Part shown: positions 1-10,060 of the stretch, piece by piece
Position numbering within the stretch: the stretch's first letter is position 1
Layout of the letters: each line of letters begins with the position of its first letter
NCBI GenBank assembly: GCA_026874595.1
Contig: CM049306.1
Coordinates: forward strand, 20,271,019 to 20,335,018
Direction: 5' to 3'
Source of the DNA: Sipunculus nudus
Lineage: Eukaryota; Annelida; Sipuncula; Golfingiida; Sipunculidae
DNA length: 64,000 bases
Program-made: the position numbers and the translations under genes
Notes under the pieces: model-generated
What the model was told of the DNA's origin: nothing
The model's input: only the letters and a program-made list of their open reading frames with translations
Database searches by the model: none

Positions 1-404
1 ATACACATGTCATGTTTGGTAAAGATCCGTGAAATATTTTCAATTAATCTTGCCTGAAAGATACCTCTATGATGGCGCGACCATGCCTAAACCACTGTAT
101 CCAGACTTTGTCTGGGGATACATTATGACTATACTAACTATATCTATACTGGGGATTAAGTTATAAGCACCTATTAATCTGAATCACATATTTAAAACTG
201 CACTGTCAATCTGGACTGATTGAAATGGTGTTTACAAGCTATTTGCTAAAAACAAAGGTTATAAGTGTAGGCCATCAAAAATACAAAATGGTAATATTGA
301 AAACAATGCCTGGTCTTTTGTATGGCACAAGTAGTCTAAAACCACTGGGCTTGAAGTCAACTTAATATATTAGTGATGCTCAGCCAGTCAGGTGATAAAT
401 GAAT
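1..404. other. Unassigned AT-rich sequence
   Basis: No tandem repeat, transposon end or convincing open frame is visible here. It is ordinary AT-rich non-coding sequence. Confidence 0.5.
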
Positions 405-548
405 TTAGTTAGGTTTACACTGAGATAACTTGGTTAGCCCTTGTTCAATGTCTATTGATCTTAATAGCAGAGACAGTGGTCCTGTCCGCTGAACATTAAG
501 CTCTCCACCAGCAGAGAGGTGATTGCAGAGCTTCTGATAGCTGTCCAT
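405..548 (-). CDS. Candidate 47-codon small ORF or first exon in a CpG-richer island
   Basis: On the minus strand an ATG at 548-546 has a good animal start context (GAC before, G after). An in-frame TGA lies eight codons upstream, so the start is the first available one. The frame runs 47 codons to a TAA at 407-405. The peptide starts MDSYQKLCNHLSAGGEL and is mixed in composition, without signal peptide or membrane segment, and I do not recognise it. The island around it (about 470-700) is richer in GC and CpG than its surroundings, as expected of an animal first exon or promoter. No strong splice donor follows, so a complete micro-ORF, part of a noncoding exon or chance are all possible. Confidence 0.15.
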   Translation of the reverse strand: MDSYQKLCNHLSAGGELNVQRTGPLSLLLRSIDIEQGLTKLSQCKPN

Positions 549-700
549 GTCTCCCCGGGCCTTATAGTCTCATTCGCGTCTACTGTTCACTTAACAGACT
601 ATTGTGCCTTGATGTGATACCCACAAGCGTCCAACCCCATCAACCGGCAGGATCAGGGGGCATCAACATCCCACAATGGGATTTGGTTTGGCGTGTAAAT
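470..700. promoter_or_regulatory. GC- and CpG-richer island, possible promoter or exon
   Basis: This stretch has about six CpG dinucleotides (CCGCTG, CCCGGGCC, TTCGCGTC, AGCGTCC, AACCGG) in otherwise AT-rich DNA. A plus-strand frame stays open from about 500 to 1033 (some 178 codons) but has no ATG near its start, and a minus-strand 47-codon ORF overlaps. No TATA box or known motif was recognised. Calling it regulatory is inference from composition only. Confidence 0.2.
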
Positions 701-1032
701 TTGTTTCGGTTTGTTGTTGCTTCTGTTAACTCATTTACACCTAGCCAGCTGCTGTTGATATCACACCTCCTACATGACCAGCAATTAATATGCAAATTTG
801 ACGAGATCCAGATTATGGTAATATATCAAAATTCACAAAATAGAACCTGTTTGCTGACTCACAAGTCACTTGAACAGAACAAATGCCACTACTGGGTCTG
901 TTGGTTAGCAAAAGACTTTCGGGGAAATCATGAACTCATACAGTCCTTCATGTACATACTGTGCATGCAGTCTTTTTGTCTGTTTCATTTATTTATGACT
1001 GTACTAAACTGTGAATTTTCAAATGGTACTTG

Positions 1033-1164
1033 AATGAGAAATAAATTTACAAAACTTGACTGGCTGACAGTAGAGGAATGAGATATAAATTTACAAAACT
1101 AGACTAGCTCTCAGTAAAGGAATGACAAATTAATTTACGAAACTATACTGGTTCTCCATAGAGC
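1033..1164 (+). repeat. Short 44-bp tandem repeat, three degenerate units
   Basis: Units begin at 1033, 1077 and 1121, each starting AATGA and containing a version of AATTTACAAAACT. Spacing is exactly 44 bp in both steps, with roughly 75-80% similarity between units. Confidence 0.75.
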
Positions 1165-2354
1165 CCAAACCTTTGCCAAGGTAAAAATTTCCTACTGGAT
1201 CTGAACCTTTCACAGAATTGGCACCAAGATTTTGTAACATTTAGCCAATTACTCAACAAGTCTATACCTCCAACATATTTTATAAAAATCAATCAGTTAA
1301 TTTGTTTGTAATCACCAAATGTACAGACAGAGGTGAAAAACATGGAAGAGTTAATCATCAAAATCTTCTCTGTTCAGCAAGGATTTCTCCGTCTTTGCAG
1401 TTAACCCATTTCTCCAATCACTCTGCCTGGATGTGGCAAAATCACTGGTGCTTTTCTTTGATTGTTGGTGTATGTTTTTTGCTGTTGTTTGCTGTTTGAC
1501 AACTAACAGGACTGACTGTCAATGTGCTGTCCAACAGAATTTTAAGTCCTGTGTCTTTATTGAGGGGTGCTTGAAAGATTCTATTCTTCTCTCTCTTCCT
1601 CTATCAATGTCTCTCATTCTGACAAGGTGGGTATCATGTTTCTTCAATAAAAAAGCTGTCATACCTTGCCTGGCAATTCGGTTAATTAAATGGAATATTT
1701 AGCAAAGGATTGTTACTTCTCTTTCACTAAAGCCTTATGTTTCAATTAAATCAATTCCATTAAAATCAAACTCTCAGTTATGGATTTCCATAAAATGAAA
1801 GGATTTGTCCTGAATTGGCCACTAAATTCTTCAACAGTTTTCTTACAGTATAACCACTGAATTTCCTCCAATAAAAGTGTTGCTATTCTCATGAATGCAT
1901 TTATTCTCAAGGTTAATTGGTTTATATCAGCACAGCCAACAGCCAATTACAAGAAGACAAATGTCTCACTTTCTTGATCATAAACAACTTTCTCTCCAGC
2001 CTGATTTCACATAATTACAAATTATTTAACATCCCACAGTTTTTCTATAATCTTCAGATTGTGTATTTGAAAGAAAATGTTGGAAAAAAGAATATTTAGA
2101 ATATTCAAGGCATGTAAGATAAGTTAAAGACAGTTTATCAAGACAAGGTGATACTTTCTATATCACTGTGATTTTGTGGTTGTATTGAGGAACTGTTACA
2201 TAAATTAATTCAATAAAATTATATTTTACTGCTAATTCATTAATGATAATCAGTGTTAACATTTCTTCCAATAATTAACCCTAATTCTATTCATAATCCT
2301 GTGGGGAACTGGAATGATAATTTATATTAAAAATATTTCTCCTGATAACCAGTT
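1165..2354. other. Unassigned AT-rich sequence
   Basis: No repeat structure, transposon end or supported exon was seen. Several short open frames are present but begin at non-ATG codons and look like chance. Confidence 0.5.
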
Positions 2355-3015
2355 TTAACAAGGGCACCATGCACAAAGCGGAGCATCCCCTTGAACAGGA
2401 CATGATAAGAATTGGTGTATTACATGGTGTTAAAATGAAGAGGGCAGCTCTGTGGCCTTGACCTTTGACTCTGTGACCTCAAACTCAATAGGATTCTTCA
2501 TCTATGGGTGGGTGAGCAATATGTGCAAGATGAAAGGTTTGGGTCAAATGGTTTGGGTTAAAAGGGGTCCACAAGCTTTTTCAAGAAGTGGGTTCTGTGG
2601 CCTTGACCTTTGACCCCAAAATTGATATGGTAAGCCATATGTGCAAGATGAAAGGTTTTGGTCAAACATTTTGGCTTAAAATGTGTCTATGCGCTTTTTA
2701 AAGAAGTAGGCCCTGTGGCTGTGACCTTTGACCCTGTGACCTCAAAATCGATAGGGTTCTTTGTCAATGGGTGGATGAGCCCTGTGTGCAAGATTAAAGG
2801 TTTTTGTCAAATGGTTTGTCTTAAAATGGGTCAACAATATTTTTCAAGACCTCAAAATTGATAAGGTTCTTCATCCATGGGTGGGTGAGCCATATGAGCA
2901 AAATGAAAGGTTTGGCTTGAAATAGATCCACAAGCCAAAGCCGGACGGATGGACAGGCGGACGCATGAACAGAGGCGTTACTATATCTCTTTCACAACTT
3001 GGCTGCGAGGGGATA
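2355..3015 (+). mobile_element. Degenerate hairpin-ended non-autonomous element with tandem units
   Basis: It starts near ACAAGGGCACCATG and soon carries GCATCCCCTTG. It ends near GCGAGGGGATAATAA, so ATCCCCT and AGGGGAT form subterminal inverted motifs. The interior holds three to four degenerate units of about 118-145 bp containing GTGGCCTTGACCTTTGACC (near 2452, 2597 and 2715) and ATGGGTGGGTGAGCCATATG. Just before the 3' end lies a decayed ACGG-type run (GCCGGACGGATGGACAGGCGG, about 2939-2958). The order 5' palindromic motif, tandem units, ACGG run, 3' hairpin matches the other elements of this window. The upstream arm of the 3' hairpin is eroded, so this is an old copy. Confidence 0.6.
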
Positions 3016-3068
3016 ATAATTTGCAGACAACACCTGAGTGACAACTGCATGAAAACTACATAAAGATT

Positions 3069-4345
3069 CCTACACATCTGCTGTGTTAAAACTACACATC
3101 CTACACATCTGCTGTGCTAAAACTACACATCCTACACATCTGCTGTGCTAAAACTACATATCCTACAAATTTGTTGTAGTTAAAACTACATATTCTACAC
3201 ATCTGTTGTGTTAAAACTACACATCCTACACATCTGCTGTGATCCTACGCATCTGCTGTGTTAAAACATTACATCCTACAAATTAGTTGTTGTTTAAACT
3301 ACATATTCTACACTGCTGTGTTAAAACTACATATCCTATACACCTTCCGCGTTAAAATTACATATCTTACACAGCTTTTGTGTTAAGACTACATATCCTA
3401 CACATCTGCTGTGGTAAATTTATACATCCAACACATCTGCTGTGTTAACTATCATCCTACAAATATGCTGTTTTAAAACCACATATCATCCATATCTGTA
3501 CTGTCAAGGCCACATAATATTAAGATTCGCGCTGTTAAGTTCACATATCATTCAAATCTGCTGTGTAAAGACCACATATCATTCAAATCTGCTGTGTAAA
3601 GACCACATATCATTCAAATCTAATGTGTTACTACCACATATCATTCACATCTGCTGTGTTAAGACCACATATCATTCACATCTGCTGTGTTTAAGACCAC
3701 ATATTATTCACATCTGCTGTGTTAAGACCTCATCTCATTCACAGCTGCTGTGTTTAAGACCACATATCATTCACATCTGCTGTGTTTAAGACCACATTTC
3801 ATTCACAATTGCTGTGTTTAAGACCCCATATCATTCACATCTGCTGTGTTAAGACCACATATCATTCATATCTGCTGTGTTCAAGTCCACATATCATTCA
3901 CATCTGCTGTGTTTAAGACCACATATCATTCACATCTGCTGTGTTAAGACCATATATCATTCACATCTGCTGTGTTAAGACCATATATCATTCAAATCTG
4001 CTGGGTAAGACCATATATCATTCATATCTGCTGTGTTTAAAGTCCACATATCATTCACATCTGCTGTGTTTAAGACCATATATCATTCAAATCTGCTGTG
4101 TAAGACCACATATCATTCATACCTGCTGTGTTTAAAGTCCACATATCATTCACATCTGCCGTGTTAAGACCACATATCATTCACAGCTGCTGTATTAAGA
4201 CCACATATCATTCACAGCTGCTGGTAAAGACCACATATCATTCACATCTGCTGTGTTAAGACCACGTATCATTCACATCTGCTGTGTTAAGACCACATAT
4301 CATTCACATCTGCTGTATTAAGACCACATATCATTCACAGCTGCT
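3069..4345 (+). repeat. 31-bp minisatellite, about 41 copies
   Basis: A unit close to CACATCTGCTGTGTTAAGAC then CACATATCATT repeats every 31 bp, with occasional 30- or 32-bp units and a few deletions. The first third (about 3069-3430) uses the variant CTACACATCTGCTGTG and AAAACTACACATC. From about 3540 the ATCATTCA variant dominates and is much more homogeneous, indicating recent spread of one subtype. As 31 is not a multiple of three, the repeated peptides in its open frames are not evidence of coding. Confidence 0.95.
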
Positions 4346-4358
4346 TCGTTTCCTACAG

Positions 4359-4490
4359 GACTTGTGCTTTCTGCTTGATACCACTAAAGCCTGCTGTGGC
4401 AAACTAATTTCCTGCTTGAACAAACCCTATGCCAGTCACTCTGGCAGCAGACAGTCAAGGAACCAGACTTGCATCAAGCTTCCGGTTTGA
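4359..4490 (+). CDS. Candidate cysteine-containing terminal exon
   Basis: Right after the 31-bp minisatellite, a pyrimidine-rich stretch ends in a good splice acceptor (GCTTCGTTTCCTACAG, AG at 4357-4358). From there a frame runs 44 codons to a TGA at 4488-4490. The peptide begins DLCFLLDTTKACCGKLISC and has five cysteines, including an adjacent pair, spaced C-x9-CC-x5-C-x17-C by eye, plus a basic stretch near the end. This would suit the last exon of a small secreted disulfide-rich protein, but I recognise no family and claim no function. GC content is higher than around it. No matching upstream exon was identified, so chance is a real alternative. Confidence 0.2.
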   Translation, partial: DLCFLLDTTKACCGKLISCLNKPYASHSGSRQSRNQTCIKLPV

Positions 4491-7037
4491 GCTCTCAAAC
4501 CATGATGAGGTTTTCATACCAGCCTTCAAAGAAGACTGATGGACAGCCTGCTGTGCTGCATGTCATTGCAGCATCCTGGAGCTGATAACCTGATTAAAAC
4601 ACCAGCTATACCAGGTTAACAAAAGCTACACTAGCTACACTATACTTACCAAACAACTAGACCTCAGTTACTCTCTTCAAGAGACCATACAGTTAATGAG
4701 GCCACACAATAAAATATTTGATGTTTTATGGATTCTATTCTCCTGCATTTTTTAGATAATTTATTTTGCAAATAAGAACCATGGAGGTCTTCAATAGTAT
4801 TTGTGTTCTTACTGTTGCCTCAGTTCCTTAAAGGAATTCTTAAAGGTACAGGAAATGACTAAATTTTTTGTTGATTAGATATGTAACATTTCAAGAACTG
4901 AAGAATTTTTTTTTCAGGTGTATTTCCTGGAAAGTTAATGAAATTTCATGAACTGTACCAGTCTCAAGTGGTTAATTAAAAAAAAAAATCTGCCCACTGC
5001 CAGAACATTTTTTTTTGTGTTCTCAGAGTCAATAGACTGATTTATATATTGGTGTGGTCTAAGATGTACAATTATCTATATATATTATATTTATTATTAC
5101 TATATTTTATATTATAAAATCTTCAACCCATCCCAAATAAAGTAAAATTACCTTCTTTCATACTATCACTTTTAAAGGTCAAGAAGAAATTTATATGTTA
5201 TCAAAGTTTATTGCTTCCTGAAGTCAATAAATAAAGGGATCAGACCAACAGTATTTTATGTCATTTTTTAGAGGTTCAGCTAATGCAATCCATGAATATG
5301 TCAAACAAGCATTTTACTGTGACACAAAAATGGTTAATGTAAATCATTAAACTTTATGGAACACCCAAAAAAAATGAGGTTTTGATTTGAAGCTATATTT
5401 AGCTTTGTAATCTATAACAACATAACAATGATAAGACCATACCCATCAGCTGTCTTCAACCTGTATGACAATAGACTAACTACAGGTAAAGCTGTGGGAC
5501 CTTTTTTTGAGTATTGATGTGATAACAGCCTTCACAACAGCATGCTAGCAACAAACAAATCCTGTTAACACTTCCAGAGTCAAGCTGCCTGCGTGGGAAA
5601 AAGGAACCATGCAGCCTTGATCTAGCTTACATGTGCACATTTTGACCCTTACATAAATATCCCTTTCATTGGCAAACATGCTAGTGCATGGGACTAATGG
5701 CATATATATGGGTTTATCAATACCCCACTTCACTGCATCGAGTCATGTTACGTGTATTGCACCTTGCATCCCCTGTGTGGCTATGATGTATAGAGTGAAG
5801 CAGCTAGCTAGGCTGCTTTCCAAATACCAAAAATAACATTTTATTTTCATCCATTAAATACTGATATGGTGTGATTAATTCAAGGTAAATTATTGGTCTT
5901 GCAATATTTATGCTTATACTGACAGCAAGGAAATTGAATTGCCTTGGCATTCTTTCCGGGATAAAAAAGACCCATTAAGATTTTGCACAATGTGCCAATC
6001 TCTTCAGGATTTATGTTTAAAACTGTTTTGGTTACAATGTTTCACCTTAAAAGGAGCTGACAAATTTAAGCAAATACAAAATGTCAAAAGACTTGTCAAG
6101 GTGTCTGCCATAGGATTATGAAGAATGAATTTTATTTATGATTTTAAAATTGATTTCAAGAGATGAATGTTTACTTACCTTCCAATAAGCATATAAGAAA
6201 ATAGGACTGAAATATACACTAAAATATACCTTATATGTACCACAGTGTTTATTATATTGTGAGCACAGAATTATTATAGTCTTATCTTTTATAATTATAA
6301 TACTACTTATTTTTTATTCAACTATCAGCCAAAACTTTATTACCTATTTGTATAACAAATATTTTAATAAGGAGAACATAAAAAATCTTTGCTGCTGCAT
6401 TTGCTGATCATGAAAGGGATCATTCATTGTATTTTTATTTTTTCCTGGATGCTCAAATTTCCATAAAGAAAATATAAAAGGGATCATTCTGTCATCATTT
6501 CACATTCATCCTCTAGACCATAAAAGCATAAACTATTTCCTTTTTGGTTGTTTCATTATCTCTGATATATTCATGCTGCAGGCTTGCTAAAATAAAAAGA
6601 CTATTTTGTTTTTCATCAGTTTATCATACATGATGAAATTGTTTTATAGTTATTTTTCTAATTACAGGCTGAGAGCACATGGCAGTTTTAGCTTTTGAGG
6701 ACCAAGTTGGGTTACCAAAAATAAAACAGCTAGGGAATATTTTTCAATAGGTAAGCTGTTCTCTTTAAAAAAATAAAAATAAAAAATGTTCATGCCCATT
6801 AAAGTTTCTCACAATATATACTCCATGTCCTGTTACAAATAAAATTAACAAAATTAAGAGTGTCAAAAAAATGATCACCTTTTTTAGGAGGATATTATAG
6901 TTCAACATAATAACTGAATTTTGAGATGTTAATAAATAAATAATCAATGATACATATGGCCTATAAATGTTTACCTTAATCTTTATTTCAGAGAAAATGC
7001 AACATGTGGCTCAGAGGTCCAGGGTCTTATTCTTTAT
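4491..7037. other. Unassigned AT-rich sequence with low-complexity tracts
   Basis: It contains A/T runs (for example about 4976-4988 and 5075-5120, alternating TATA and TTATT) and short homopolymers. No transposon ends or supported exons were seen. A minus-strand hydrophobic open frame at about 6765-6947 is AT-driven. Confidence 0.5.
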
Positions 7038-7078
7038 GCAAGATGGTGATCCATGGGTCATGTCACTCGATCAGCTGA
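7038..7078 (+). mobile_element. Possible decayed family E left end
   Basis: GCAAGATGGTGATCCATGGG followed by TCATGTCACTCGATCAGCTGA resembles the family E 5' end (ACAAGGGACCCATGGGTCAY, then GACGCTCAGCTGA) with several differences and a short insertion. No matching 3' end follows, so it would be a solo fragment. Confidence 0.3.
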
Positions 7079-7499
7079 CTGACACGTTGGTTTTGGCTAT
7101 GATACTACATGCATTTATGTGTTTGGTACTGGTTGTCCTGAAGGCACTTTATTTTAGCCTGTAATTAATTCATAGATAATCCTAAGAAATAATTTCTCCT
7201 TTTAAAAATATAACTGGAAAATGAAGATCCCAGGTATGAATATATCATTAGGATTAAGCCTATATAATATTCCAGATAACTTTTGCATGTCTGTAGAAGA
7301 AATAGAGAAATAATAGTAAAGTGGCCTTCTTAAATTGTAGATACTCTGTGGCTTGCTAAGTTTCTATTTGAAAATAAGAAAAAAAGGTCAACAAAATTTT
7401 GGGTCATGATGCAAATGAACTGTAAAAAAAATAACATCTGCTCATGATCTTCCACGTTACAACAAGTTGCAACAAAAGAATTGGGTCAGAAAGTGATTG

Positions 7500-7960
7500 A
7501 AGTGAGCTAGGTTCTGCCAGGTAACAGTAGGTCAGTCTTTAGCCAGCATGGCAACTGTTAATTCCTCATTGAGACAGTGTCCCATGTGCCTGTCTACTGT
7601 TGAAATCCTGATTGAGGCAGTGGCCCCGGTGGCCGCTCCAGCATGGGACCAAGATCTAGGAAAGTTGACCTTGCCCTGTCATCAAAAACGCTCAGAGCCT
7701 TCATGAGGCAGTGCCAGAGGAGAGAAGGATAACTGGTACTTGTCCAGTTGAGTTAATATCCATTTAATTTGACCACTGGTCAGTGACCATTATTTGGTGT
7801 AAATACATTACCGGGGCTTGGATCACTCTGAGGGCCGTAATGCGGCTCTACACTAAGCTGTGACTGCAGTAATGATGTGAACTGACATCACCTTATTGGT
7901 CCAGTGATCACAGCTCTATTGGTTAAATCTGCAGTATCCAGGAGCCAGAAGCAACGATGT
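7500..7960 (+). other. GC-richer island holding a 52-codon ORF (7548-7706) and two ATTGG boxes
   Basis: Base composition rises clearly above the flanks. An ATG at 7548 has a near-ideal start context (CAGCATGGC) and opens a 52-codon frame to TGA at 7704-7706. The peptide includes RQCPMCLSTVEIL and later LPCHQK, a CxxC...C-H arrangement too loose to call a zinc site. Further on, two ATTGGT boxes (inverted CCAAT) lie about 22 bp apart near 7895 and 7917. A potential splice donor (CCAGGTAACAG) lies just before the ORF. It could be a conserved exon, a 5' UTR or a regulatory block; I cannot decide. Confidence 0.2.
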
Positions 7961-8212
7961 ATGAGCTAGACAGGGACCTCTAGAGGTTTCTTCATATTTT
8001 ACAGAATTTAAGTTCCTGTGAATTTCAAAACCTAGTGAAACAGGATTAAATAATACCCTTAAAACAAAAATACTGGGGAAAAAAACAGATGCTGAAATTG
8101 AAGATGCTTGTGGAGCCCAAAAATAATCTGATAAAAAAAGTTTATTAATGACTTTTAACTATTCCAATGATTATGAAATTATCACATAGTGCATTAGGCA
8201 TATGACACTAAT

Positions 8213-8306
8213 ATGGCTACATCCCCACAGGAATTTATACAATATGAAACTGAACACTTATATGTCAAAGAAGATTATAGTGATGAAAACTATATAGGAA
8301 TAAATG
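8213..8306 (+). CDS. Candidate coding exon, acidic tyrosine-rich peptide
   Basis: Two readings share this stretch. In the first, an internal exon begins after the acceptor CTACATCCCCACAG (AG at 8229-8230). In the second, a first coding exon begins at the ATG at 8213 (context AATATGG). Both end at the splice donor AATG|GTATGC after 8306, leaving a phase-1 junction. The encoded segment, from EFIQYETEHLYVKEDY to YIGIN, is hydrophilic, rich in acidic residues and tyrosine, and unlike random translation of AT-rich DNA. The frame stays open to 8626 beyond the donor, but that part looks non-coding in composition. I recognise no family. The phase would fit the candidate exon at 20224, which may be coincidence. 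Confidence 0.22.
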
Positions 8307-9420
8307 GTATGCTCTTATCCTCATGTCTTATCTGCATGTCTTATCCTCCCAGCAACACATTTCATTCATTCAATTTTACATTAGAGAGACAGGCACAAAA
8401 ATCTAAGGCAGAAACTATTTTTCTCAACTTTAAAGACAGCATAAGAAACCAGCATTCAAGTTGTGTTTTTTTCCATATTTTTTGTCCTCCACAACTGAGT
8501 CAAGCAGAGCAAGAGGTGATTCAGGACACAGTTCTTTCTGCGAACTGCAACCATTTGGACACAAAGAATAGCTCAATGCAAAGACGAAAAAATGATCTTT
8601 CCCCACATTTGCAAATAAATAAAAACTAAGTATTTATCATTCTTTCTCCATGACACATTCATCAACCTGATCTGCTGCATGCCTAACAAATCAAATATAT
8701 GTAAAAACTGTGAACAGTATTTGATGACTTCTGGTTTCCGCACTTGATGCTTCCCACCTGATCGCTCAGTGGCCGGACAAATATAAAACATCAGTAAAAA
8801 CTGTGTAAGGAGCATCTCATGATTACATTACAGATCAAAGGGCTACATTTCTATGGTTTCAAGAGCTTCCACATTCGCTGCTGAAGAGGACGCACCTGTA
8901 ATATACTTCTGTAGCATAAAAATGGGGTCACATTCTCAGAGGCCTGTGGAAAGTCCTCACTCAAATGTAATCGCCTTTCTAGGATGAATTTTTTCTCATC
9001 TTTTGTTTCATGATTAACAGCTGCAGATTAATGACTGCCTGAGAGTCATTTCATGAAGACACTACAAAAGGATTGGAAGTTATTGGAATGGACCATGGAC
9101 TGCATATAACTGTAATTGACACGTAAATTTTTAATTACTTAAAGTAAAGGCAGTTTCTCTTTTGTCTCCGTGATAACATTCTTCTCACTTCTTAAGCTAA
9201 AGTAGACAAACCTTTTGAATAGAGATCCACAATTCATAGTACACTTTATATTTGAAAGATATATGTTTGTGTTCCATTTTAACTTTTATCTTAGTATGGA
9301 TACGTACAAGCAGGGTCTTCAGTTTTACAAACTTTATTTGATCACACAGTTCTGTGCACACATACATATATACACACGTGCATTAAATGCAGGTCAATAA
9401 ACCCCATGTGATGTCTACAA
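8307..9420. other. Unassigned sequence between candidate exon and family E element
   Basis: The rest of an open frame continues to 8626. Otherwise it is AT-rich DNA without recognisable repeats. Confidence 0.45.
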
Positions 9421-10060
9421 ACAAGGGACCCATGGGTCACTGTGCTCAGCTGAAGTTGACCTTAAAGGTTAAAATCTAAAATATTATCAAATGGAGATAA
9501 CGTCTAAGAGGAAAAAGGTAATTTAGGCCATGGCTGGTTGACATGATTGGTTTGTATTGACGAGTAAGAAATTGTTGCAAAGAATATTTTGTGACCAAAC
9601 CTGTAACAAATCAGGAAACCTGGCACAGCTGACTTCCAGTGACCAGGAGTGGCCTACCTGCATCTGGACAAAGCATGTGACTACAATAGAGCCTCTAAAT
9701 CTTCAATAAAAGCCTAATTTTCAACCTTTTATTTTCATATTTTAGAATTAAACAGATTAAATACTTACTTTTACATGCTGTGAATATTAAATTAACAGTA
9801 CTCACAGGAAAAAAAAACATGCCATGGTCAAAGTTGGGCAAAACTTGAGGTACTGATTTTATTTTTATGCTAATGACTTAAAACATTTACAAAATTTAGA
9901 TCTAATTTAATTAAACAAAGATAAATACTTTTAAAAAGTCTCAACCTTAAAACATTACACTTAACAGACTTACTTTCTGGCATTATAGGAAATATATATG
10001 AGAATACTTCTGGTAAATATTAAAAAAAAATAGATAAGTGTTAAGCATCATTTAGTCTGT
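9421..10060 (+). mobile_element. Family E element, internally deleted and 3'-truncated copy
   Basis: It begins ACAAGGGACCCATGGGTCAC with GCTCAGCTGA just inside, and is collinear with the full-length copy at 15677. The first about 175 bp match (for example TGATTGGTTTGTATTGA). At about 9593 it jumps to the sequence found near 16765 in the long copy (GTAACAAATCAGGAAACC), skipping roughly 0.9 kb. It then follows the long copy through GCCATGGTCAAAGTTGGGC to about 10060, where similarity stops before the ACGG run and 3' hairpin. It cannot encode anything and is a dead remnant. Confidence 0.8.

Noticed and set aside
602-1033. 143-codon open frame at the left of the window
   Set aside because: It starts at TTG, has no splice-site support and no recognisable domain. 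A frame of this size is compatible with chance at this base composition.
3442-4135. Open frames encoding repeated HIICVKTTYHS-like peptides
   Set aside because: They arise from the minisatellite. The 31-bp period shifts frame each unit and the frames are broken by stops.
3069-4345. Regular 31-bp repeats as a CRISPR array
   Set aside because: Units are head-to-tail without unique spacers, and the DNA is clearly eukaryotic. It is a minisatellite.
8213-8629. Full 138-codon frame as a single-exon gene
   Set aside because: Only the first about 30 codons look coding, and they are followed by a splice donor. The remainder has AT-driven composition.
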